Assembly: GCF_007785815.1 (NCBI RefSeq)
Contig: NZ_VNIM01000034.1
Coordinates: 1 to 39,326 of the forward strand
Source of the DNA: Alterirhizorhabdus solaris
GTDB taxonomy: Bacteria; Pseudomonadota; Alphaproteobacteria; Sphingomonadales; Sphingomonadaceae
Direction: 5' to 3'
DNA length: 39,326 nt
Shown here: positions 33,656 through 39,326 of the stretch, piece after piece
How positions within the stretch are numbered: the stretch's first letter is position 1
How the letters are laid out: each line of letters opens with the position of its first letter
Notes under the pieces: model-generated
Databases searched by the model: none
Told to the model about the DNA's origin: nothing
What the model saw: the letters and a program-made list of their open reading frames with translations, nothing else
Program-made: the position numbers and the translations under genes

Positions 33656-34900
33656 TCAGGCCTCGCTCGACGTCTTCCCCATGCCCCCGCGCGCCTCAGC
33701 GAACCGATCCAGCCCGCGCGCGAGATCGGCGATCAGGTCGTCGACATCCTCCAGCCCGATATGCAGGCGGACGAGCGGCCCTTCCGTCTGCCAGCGCGTC
33801 GCGGTGCGGATAGCGGCGGGGTCCACCGGCAGCGCGAGACTTTCGTAGCCGCCCCACGAATAGCCGATGCCGAAATGCGCCAGTCCATCGATCAGCGCGG
33901 TGCGCGCGGCATCGTCGCCGCCCGCCAGCACGAAGGCGAACAGACCCGAGGCCCCCGCGAAATCGCGCGTGAAGATGTCGTGGCCCGAGCAGTCGGGCAG
34001 CGCCGGGTGCAGCACGCGCGCCACCTCCGGCCGCGTCGCCAGCCAGCGCGCCACCGTCAGCGCCGCCTCGCCATGCGCCTTCAGCCGCAGCGCCAGCGTC
34101 CGCAGCCCCCGGCTGGCGAGGAACGCGTCGTCCGGGCTGACGCAATGGCCGAGCGCGTGCGTCGTCCGTCGCAACGTTTCCCAATGTGCGGGTCCGGCGG
34201 TGACCGAGCCGAGCATCGCATCCGAATGGCCGACGATATATTTGGTGCAGGCCAGGATCGTGAGGTCCACGCCGCGCGCGATCGCCGGGAACAGCAGCGG
34301 CGTCGCCCATGTATTGTCGAGCAACGTCACCAGTCCGTGCGCCCTGGCCACCGCAACGATGGCGGGCACGTCCTGCACCTCGAAGGTGAGGCTGCCCGGA
34401 CTTTCGAGAAAGATCGCGCGCGTCTTCGGCCCGATCAGGTCGGCGATGCCGGCGCCGACCAAAGGATCGTAGAAGCGGGTGGTGATGCCCATCGGCTCGA
34501 GCACCGATCGGGCGAAGGCCCGCGTCGGATCATAGGCCGAATCGACCAGCAGCAGTTCGTCGCCCGGCTTCAGCACCGCCAGCAGCGCGGTCGTCACCGC
34601 CGCCACGCCGGAAGGGTAGAGCATCGTGCCGGCCGCGCCCGGCTCAAGCTCGGTCAGCGATTCGGCGAGCGACCATTGCGTCGGCGTGCCGCGCCGGCCG
34701 TAATACAGCCCGGCGTTGGCATCGCGCCCGGCGGCCCGCAGTTCGGCCACGCTGTCGAACAGCACGGTGGACGCGCGCCACACCGGCGGGGTGACCACGC
34801 CGCGCCCATCGTGCGTCGTGGTCCATTCCGCCCGCCGGCGGCCGGCGACGAGGCGCGTCGCCATCCCGTTCGTCGCGTCCGCGCCCGATCCCCTGCTCAC
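33656..34900 (-). CDS. metC: PLP-dependent cystathionine beta-lyase
   Basis: MetC-type lyases cleave cystathionine to homocysteine, pyruvate and ammonia, a step in methionine synthesis. The Cys/Met-metabolism PLP fold is clear: YGRRGTPTQWSLAESLTELE, the YPSGVAAV loop, LLDNTWATPLLF, the PLP lysine Lys220 in LACTKYIVGHSDAMLG, and GYSWGGYESLALP near the C-terminus, which favours beta-lyase (MetC) over the gamma-synthase. The GTG at 34900 overlaps the sseA stop (GTGA), giving 414 residues. The longer frame upstream would lie within sseA. Pairing with sseA suggests shared sulfur metabolism. Confidence 0.9.
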   Translation of the reverse strand: MSRGSGADATNGMATRLVAGRRRAEWTTTHDGRGVVTPPVWRASTVLFDSVAELRAAGRDANAGLYYGRRGTPTQWSLAESLTELEPGAAGTMLYPSGVAAVTTALLAVLKPGDELLLVDSAYDPTRAFARSVLEPMGITTRFYDPLVGAGIADLIGPKTRAIFLESPGSLTFEVQDVPAIVAVARAHGLVTLLDNTWATPLLFPAIARGVDLTILACTKYIVGHSDAMLGSVTAGPAHWETLRRTTHALGHCVSPDDAFLASRGLRTLALRLKAHGEAALTVARWLATRPEVARVLHPALPDCSGHDIFTRDFAGASGLFAFVLAGGDDAARTALIDGLAHFGIGYSWGGYESLALPVDPAAIRTATRWQTEGPLVRLHIGLEDVDDLIADLARGLDRFAEARGGMGKTSSEA

Positions 34901-35736
34901 GCCGCCCCGGTGGCCTTCTCGGTATCCGGCAGCAGGCCCCACTCACTCCACGAACCGTCGTAGAGCGCCACGTCCTTCTTGCCGAGCAGGTTCGCGCCGA
35001 ACAGCAGCACCGCCGCCGTGATGCCCGAGCCGCAGGTGGTGACGAGCGGTTTCGCCAGATCGATGCCGGCGGCATCGAACTCGGCCTTCAGCGCGTCGCC
35101 CGTCTTCCAGGTGCCGTCCTCGTCGAACAGCCGGTCCTGCGGCAGATTCCGCGATCCGGGGATATGGCCGGCGGCAAGACCGCGCGGATCCTGCTCCTCG
35201 CCGGTGAAGCGGCCGGCACCACGCGCATCGAGCACCTGCTCCGCGCCGCTCGCCACGTTCGCCTTCATCTGCTCCAGCGAGCGGACCGCCGCATCGTCCT
35301 TCCACACGGTGAAATGACGGTGACGCAGCTTCTCCTTGCCGCTTGCCAGCGCGCGCCCCTCGGCCTTCCACTTGGCAAGACCACCGTCGAGGATCGCCAC
35401 CTCGTTCGAGCCGAAGGTGCGGAACATCCACCATGCCCGCGCCGAGGTGTGGTGCGGGCTGTTGTCGTACAGCACGATACGGCTGCCGTCGCCGAGACCC
35501 AGCGCCTGCATTCGGCTGGCGAACATCTCGGGGGTGGGCAGCATCGACGGCAGCGGGCTGTTGGTATCGGCCAGATTTCCCAGATCCATGAACACGGCGC
35601 CCGGAATATGCTCCGCCTCATACTCGGCCTGTGCATCGCGGGCGGGTTCCAGCGCGAAATAGCTCGCATCCACGATCCGGAGGTCGAACGCGCCCAGCTC
35701 GCTGGCCAGCCACTCGGTCGAAACAAGTGAGTCCAT
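34897..35736 (-). CDS. sseA: 3-mercaptopyruvate sulfurtransferase
   Basis: This enzyme moves sulfur from 3-mercaptopyruvate to thiols or cyanide. Two rhodanese domains are visible: an inactive first ([39 protein letters not shown]) and a catalytic second with Cys235 in the loop CGSGITA. CGSG-[VI]-TA is the mercaptopyruvate form, unlike the CRKGVT of thiosulfate rhodanese. The 279-residue length is normal. It overlaps metC by four bases and is the first gene of that pair. Confidence 0.93.
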   Translation of the reverse strand: MDSLVSTEWLASELGAFDLRIVDASYFALEPARDAQAEYEAEHIPGAVFMDLGNLADTNSPLPSMLPTPEMFASRMQALGLGDGSRIVLYDNSPHHTSARAWWMFRTFGSNEVAILDGGLAKWKAEGRALASGKEKLRHRHFTVWKDDAAVRSLEQMKANVASGAEQVLDARGAGRFTGEEQDPRGLAAGHIPGSRNLPQDRLFDEDGTWKTGDALKAEFDAAGIDLAKPLVTTCGSGITAAVLLFGANLLGKKDVALYDGSWSEWGLLPDTEKATGAA

Positions 35737-35835
35737 CTCTCGCCTCCCTATGCGCGGATGCTACGCTAATCCCGACATACCTAGAGCGTGATCGTGCGGG
35801 GTGGAAGCATCTTGCGCCCGCCACGCCCCGGCGAC

Positions 35836-35864
35836 GGGGCGGGCGATTGCGGATCGCCCGCCCC
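35836..35864. promoter_or_regulatory. Perfect 12-bp GC-rich hairpin in the queF leader
   Basis: GGGGCGGGCGAT (35836-35847) and ATCGCCCGCCCC (35853-35864) pair without mismatch across a five-base loop, ending 18 bases before the queF start. There is no T run. It could shield the queF ribosome site, stop sseA-antisense transcription, or be a structural repeat. It does not show the consensus of known preQ1 riboswitches. Confidence 0.5.
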
Positions 35865-35882
35865 GCCTCTAGATGCCGGCCC

Positions 35883-36329
35883 ATGAACCCGTTGCATCTC
35901 GGCCAAACCAGCGCGCTCCCCGCCTCCCCGGACGTGGCGACGCTCGATTATGTCCCCAACCCGAGGATGGGGCGGCCCTATCTGGTGCGCTTCTCCGCGC
36001 CGGAATTCACCTCGCTCTGCCCCGTCACCGGCCAGCCCGATTTCGCGCATCTGGTGATCGACTATGCGCCCGGCGCGACGATCGTAGAGTCGAAATCGCT
36101 GAAACTGTTCCTCGGCAGCTTCCGCAACCACGCCGGCTTCCACGAGGATTGCACCGTGGGCATCGGCGAGCGCCTGTTCGAGGAGATGCAGCCGCTGTGG
36201 CTCCGCATCGGCGGTTACTGGTATCCGCGCGGCGGCATCCCGATCGACGTCTTCTGGCAATCCGGCGCGCCGCCGGAGGGGTTGTGGCTGCCCGATCAGG
36301 GCGTGCCCGGCTATCGCGGGCGGGGGTGA
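35883..36329 (+). CDS. queF: NADPH-dependent 7-cyano-7-deazaguanine (preQ0) reductase
   Basis: QueF reduces the nitrile of preQ0 to preQ1 in queuosine synthesis for tRNA. The catalytic Cys46 sits in [14 protein letters not shown] with general acid Asp53. The NADPH-binding signature [21 protein letters not shown] follows, and the end is [13 protein letters not shown]. The 148-residue length is the short, single-domain (unimodular) class. ATG 35883 follows directly after the leader hairpin. No other queuosine genes are in the window. Confidence 0.96.
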   Translation: MNPLHLGQTSALPASPDVATLDYVPNPRMGRPYLVRFSAPEFTSLCPVTGQPDFAHLVIDYAPGATIVESKSLKLFLGSFRNHAGFHEDCTVGIGERLFEEMQPLWLRIGGYWYPRGGIPIDVFWQSGAPPEGLWLPDQGVPGYRGRG

Positions 36330-36368
36330 GGGCGATGCAGAGGCGGCGTGTATCGCCCAATAGCGGAC

Positions 36369-36701
36369 CTAGAGCTTATGCTTGTCGAGCAGTTCGAGAA
36401 CCGTTCCCCAGCCGACTAGCCGCCAACCCTCTTGCACACGCCAACGTCGGCCCACTTGCAACTCCCGTGTGAGAGCTGGCCACGCGATGAGAATGACGTC
36501 TATTTCCATCGCATCACCGGGCGCGAGCGTCTGCCCCTCTCGCAAGTCCAGTGCGCCAATGCCCATCTCACGGTTGCTTGCGCCAAAAAAGTTGTGGTTT
36601 GGGCGATAGCTGATCGGTCCTTGAAGCACCGACGAACGGCCACCTTCGCTCGTCGGAAGCAGCTCTAGGAGGGCTCTGACCTTAACTCGATCCGTGTCCA
36701 T
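36369..36701 (-). CDS. Small protein with EF-Tu domain III-like sequence (110 aa)
   Basis: The sequence DRVKVRALLELLPTSEGGRSS, YRPNHNFFG and LAPGDAMEIDVILIAW resembles the beta-barrel domain III of EF-Tu-like proteins (compare EF-Tu 'TKFYPQFYFR', 'VMPGDNVKMVVTLI'). It stands alone without a GTPase domain. It then reads GRRWRVQEGWRLVGWGTVLELL, again barrel-like. Base composition is clearly lower in G+C than the neighbours, pointing to recent acquisition. Function is unknown. It is flanked by short gaps (39 and 77 bases) with no promoter I can defend. Confidence 0.75.
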   Translation of the reverse strand: MDTDRVKVRALLELLPTSEGGRSSVLQGPISYRPNHNFFGASNREMGIGALDLREGQTLAPGDAMEIDVILIAWPALTRELQVGRRWRVQEGWRLVGWGTVLELLDKHKL

Positions 36702-36778
36702 CGGCCCGATTGTGCCTCGCTCCGCTGCAAAGGCAAGAGCGTCCCCTGTCCACCACTTTCAGACATTCATGTCATACG

Positions 36779-37690
36779 TCACAATAACCCGATCTCCCGC
36801 AGGCGCTGCCTCAGATAATCGTCCGCGCTGATCGGCGGCTCGCCCCCCTCACCCAGCGGCGCGATGAGGAAGTCCGGGCGGAAGTGCAGGAAGAAGGGCA
36901 TCGAGTAGCGCGCCACCCCCGCCCGCGCCGCCGCCGGGTTGGCGACGCGGTGGGTGGTCGAGCGAAGCCGCCCCGCCGTCAGCCGTTGCAGCATGTCGCC
37001 CACGTTCACCACCAGTGCCCCCGGCGGCGGGGACACGGCCAGCCAGTCGCCCTCGCGCGTCAGCAATTCCAGCCCGGCCTCTTCCGCGCCCAGCAACAGC
37101 GTGATCGCGTTGATATCCTCGTGCGCGCCCGCCCGTACCGCCGCGCCGGCGGCGGGGTCGAGCGGGGGATAGTGCAGCAGCCGCAGCACCGAATTACCCT
37201 CGGCCACCGCATCGTCGAACCAGCCGGGGGCCAGCCCCAGATGCCGGCCGATCGCACCGAGCAGCCGCCCACCCGCCTCGTCGAACGCGGCGAACAGCGC
37301 CGTCTGCGCCGCGCGGAAGCCAGCCACGTCGGGCCACACGTTCGGTGGCATCATCGCGGCGAAGCGATGACCGGGCGGCAGATCGCGGCCGACATGCCAG
37401 AACTCCTTGAGGTCGCTGGCAGCGGCATCCTTCGCCGTCTCGATACCGAACGGCGTATAGCCGCGCGCGCCGCCGGTGCCGGGCACAAGCCACCGCCGCT
37501 TCTCCGCCTCGGGTAGCGCGAAGAAGGCGCGGGCCGTCGCATCGGCAGCGGCGATCAGGCCCGGATCGATGCCGTGATCGGCGACGATCGCGAAACCATA
37601 TCGCTCGAACGAGCCACCCAGCGCGGCGGCGAAGCCCGCCGCGTCCGTCTCGCCTGCCGCCAGTGACAGGGTGGGTACGCCCTCGCCCAC
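36779..37690 (-). CDS. 2-oxoglutarate/Fe(II) dioxygenase, isopenicillin N synthase-like (303 aa)
   Basis: These enzymes oxidise a substrate with oxygen, Fe(II) and usually 2-oxoglutarate. The iron triad is His190-x-Asp192 (AHEDIN) and His247 (STTHRVANP), and the 2-oxoglutarate clamp is Arg261-x-Ser263 (RYSMPFF). The N-terminal DIOX_N part includes GFAIVADHGIDPGLI and ARGYTPFGIETAKD. The substrate is not predictable; plant and fungal relatives act on hormones or peptides, and bacterial ones are mostly uncharacterised. It begins at GTG 37690, one base after the stop of the HerA-like gene, so the two are probably co-translated. Confidence 0.92.
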   Translation of the reverse strand: MGEGVPTLSLAAGETDAAGFAAALGGSFERYGFAIVADHGIDPGLIAAADATARAFFALPEAEKRRWLVPGTGGARGYTPFGIETAKDAAASDLKEFWHVGRDLPPGHRFAAMMPPNVWPDVAGFRAAQTALFAAFDEAGGRLLGAIGRHLGLAPGWFDDAVAEGNSVLRLLHYPPLDPAAGAAVRAGAHEDINAITLLLGAEEAGLELLTREGDWLAVSPPPGALVVNVGDMLQRLTAGRLRSTTHRVANPAAARAGVARYSMPFFLHFRPDFLIAPLGEGGEPPISADDYLRQRLREIGLL

Positions 37691-37691
37691 G

Positions 37692-39326
37692 TCAGCGCCC
37701 TTTGAACAGGCCGCCGAGCAGCCCGCGCACCAGTTGCGAGCCGAACGTGCCCGCCACCTGCCGACCGACCGACGAGGCGGCCGATCGCGCCGCGGACTGG
37801 AACATCTTTTCCGCCATGCTCGGCTTGGCCGCCTCGCGCGCGGCGGCCGCGCGCGCGCGTTCCTCGGCCTTGGCCTGCGCAGCGGCGGCGCGGTCGGCCT
37901 CGCGATCGGCGGCGGCCTGCTGTCTGGTATCGAGCGCGGCCTGCGCGGCGGCGGCCTTCGCCGCGTCCGCCTGCGCCTTGGCGGTCACCGCCTCGGCCTT
38001 GGCGCGTTCGGCGGCGGCGGCGCTGTCGCCGGCCTTGGCGGCGAGGATCTCCTGCGCGGACTCGCGGTTGATCGCGACGTCGTACTTGCCCTCGACCGGC
38101 GAGAGCGAGCGCAGCAACGCCCGCTCCTTGTCGCTCAACGGCCCTACCCGCGAGCGCGGTGGCTTGATGAGCGTGCGGGCCACCGGCGACGGCGCGCCAT
38201 CGGGCTGGAGCAGCGACACCAGCGCCTCGCCCACCTTCAGCTCGGTGATCGCTTCGCCCACGTCCAGTCCCGGCGAGGCGCGGAACGTCTCGGCAGCGGC
38301 GCGGATCGCCTTCTGGTCACGCGGGGTGAAGGCGCGCAACGCATGCTGCACCCGGTTGCCGAGCTGGCCCGCGATATCCTCGGGGATATCGACCGGGTTC
38401 TGCGTGACGAAATAGACGCCGACGCCCTTGGAGCGGATCAGCCGCACCACCTGCTCCACCTTGTCGGTCAACGCCTTCGGGGCGTCGTCGAACAGCAGGT
38501 GCGCCTCGTCGAAGAAGAACACGAGCACCGGCTTGTCCGGATCGCCCACCTCGGGCAGCGTCTCGAACAGTTCGGACAGCAGCCACAGCAGGAAGGTGGC
38601 GTACAGCTTCGGGCTGGCCATCAGCCTGTCGGCGGCGAGGATGTTCACCCAGCCCCGGCCCTGATCGTCGGTGCCGATGAAGTCGTGGATGTCGAGCGCC
38701 GGCTCTCCGAAGAAGGCGTCGCCGCCCTGTGCCTCCAGCTGGAGCAGCTGCCGCTGGATCGCGCCGACACTCTGCTTGCTGACGTTGCCGTAGCGCGTCG
38801 TCAATTCGGCGGCATTGGCCGCGCAATGCGCCAGCATCGCCTGGAGATCGGGCAGGTCGAGCAGCAGCAGCCCCTGCTCGTCGGCATAGCGGAAGGCGAT
38901 CTGGAGAACGCCTTCCTGCACCTCGTTCAGCCCCATCAGCCGGGCGAGCAGCAACGGCCCCATCTCCGAGACGGTGGTGCGGATCGGGTGGCCGGCCTGC
39001 CCGAACAGATCCCAGAAGATCGCCGGCGTATCGGTATAGGCCCAGTCCGCCTCGCCCACCGCCGCCGCGCGCTCGGCCCATGTGGCGTCCATCTTGTCGG
39101 TCGGCGAACCGGCCATCGCGATGCCGGCGAGATCGCCCTTCACGTCGGCGAGGAACACCGGCACGCCGCGCGCGGAGAAATCCTCGGCGATGCCCTGCAA
39201 CGTCACCGTCTTGCCGGTGCCGGTCGCGCCGGCGATCAACCCGTGGCGGTTGGCGCGGCGCAGGTTGAGCGTCTGCGGCTGGCCGTCAGCGGTGGCGCCG
39301 ATGAAAATGCCCGTGTCGTCCGCCAT
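37692..39326 (-). CDS. HerA-type ATPase, YjgR/DUF853 family (544 aa)
   Basis: The Walker A motif GATGTGKT is at 33-40 and Walker B is [13 protein letters not shown]. Further family words are [64 protein letters not shown] and [31 protein letters not shown]. These define the YjgR/DUF853 group of HerA-like hexameric ATPases, whose role is unknown. The C-terminal third (about 425-505) is an Ala/Lys/Arg-rich coiled coil, ending in [16 protein letters not shown]. The ATG is the last triplet of the window and matches the usual family start, so the gene seems complete, but its promoter is outside. Confidence 0.93.
   Translation of the reverse strand: MADDTGIFIGATADGQPQTLNLRRANRHGLIAGATGTGKTVTLQGIAEDFSARGVPVFLADVKGDLAGIAMAGSPTDKMDATWAERAAAVGEADWAYTDTPAIFWDLFGQAGHPIRTTVSEMGPLLLARLMGLNEVQEGVLQIAFRYADEQGLLLLDLPDLQAMLAHCAANAAELTTRYGNVSKQSVGAIQRQLLQLEAQGGDAFFGEPALDIHDFIGTDDQGRGWVNILAADRLMASPKLYATFLLWLLSELFETLPEVGDPDKPVLVFFFDEAHLLFDDAPKALTDKVEQVVRLIRSKGVGVYFVTQNPVDIPEDIAGQLGNRVQHALRAFTPRDQKAIRAAAETFRASPGLDVGEAITELKVGEALVSLLQPDGAPSPVARTLIKPPRSRVGPLSDKERALLRSLSPVEGKYDVAINRESAQEILAAKAGDSAAAAERAKAEAVTAKAQADAAKAAAAQAALDTRQQAAADREADRAAAAQAKAEERARAAAAREAAKPSMAEKMFQSAARSAASSVGRQVAGTFGSQLVRGLLGGLFKGR

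Noticed and set aside
34901-34942. ATG start for metC upstream of 34900
   Set aside because: It lies within the end of sseA; the GTG at 34900 gives the coupled GTGA overlap and a normal length.
35836-35864. preQ1 riboswitch upstream of queF
   Set aside because: A single GC-rich hairpin without the A-rich tail and pseudoknot partners of known preQ1 classes.
1-39326. CRISPR arrays, tRNA or rRNA genes, insertion sequences, prophage
   Set aside because: No regularly spaced repeats, no tRNA or rRNA signatures, and no transposase, integrase or phage gene was recognised.

Overview
The window is GC-rich DNA (roughly two thirds G+C by eye) packed with tightly coupled genes, many overlapping as ATGA or GTGA. 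The gene set points to an alphaproteobacterium, most likely a sphingomonad (Sphingomonas or a close relative): a NodT-type efflux outer-membrane protein, lspA followed by a DUF3035-type lipoprotein, the dnaJ-yihY-fabI-aroC neighbourhood, and palindromic repeats of the 'CTCGACTTCGCTCG' type that I associate with these genomes. The taxonomic call is inference from content.

Layout. 1-1024 (minus) is a LytS-like sensor kinase that appears to run in frame into an alpha/beta-hydrolase and leaves the window. 1185-1429 (minus) carries a strongly structured RNA with its own promoter and terminator, matching no RNA family I know. 1586-2613 (plus) has two small proteins. 2687-4092 (minus) is a Nudix hydrolase and a TetR regulator, divergent from a complete tripartite RND efflux operon (4210-10052, plus). 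A palindrome lies inside the efflux promoter. 10063-14775 (minus) is a run of housekeeping genes (J-protein, YihY, fabI, GNAT, aroC, small exported protein).

14958-22864 holds a zinc-ribbon metallopeptidase converging on a three-gene operon: a transglutaminase/DUF2126 protein, a fused circularly permuted ATP-grasp/alpha-E protein, and a second transglutaminase. This is the amidoligase-type peptide-tagging cluster of unknown product. 22976-29911 (plus) is a metabolic and housekeeping run: pdxH, phzF-like, folA (frameshifted), ribF, ileS, lspA and a lipoprotein. ileS carries an in-frame palindromic repeat and a separate GC-poor patch.

30078-33270 (plus) is an Opp-type ABC transporter with no binding protein here and a shortened OppC-like permease. 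33656-35736 (minus) is a metC-like lyase with sseA. 35883-36329 is queF. 36369-36701 is a GC-poor small gene. 36779-39326 (minus) is a 2-oxoglutarate/Fe(II) oxygenase and a HerA-type ATPase of the YjgR family.

The most interesting items are the orphan structured RNA, the repeat translated inside ileS, the transglutaminase/ATP-grasp cluster, the kinase-hydrolase chimera, the folA frameshift and the deleted permease helix. All family assignments are from recognised motifs; no database search was run.
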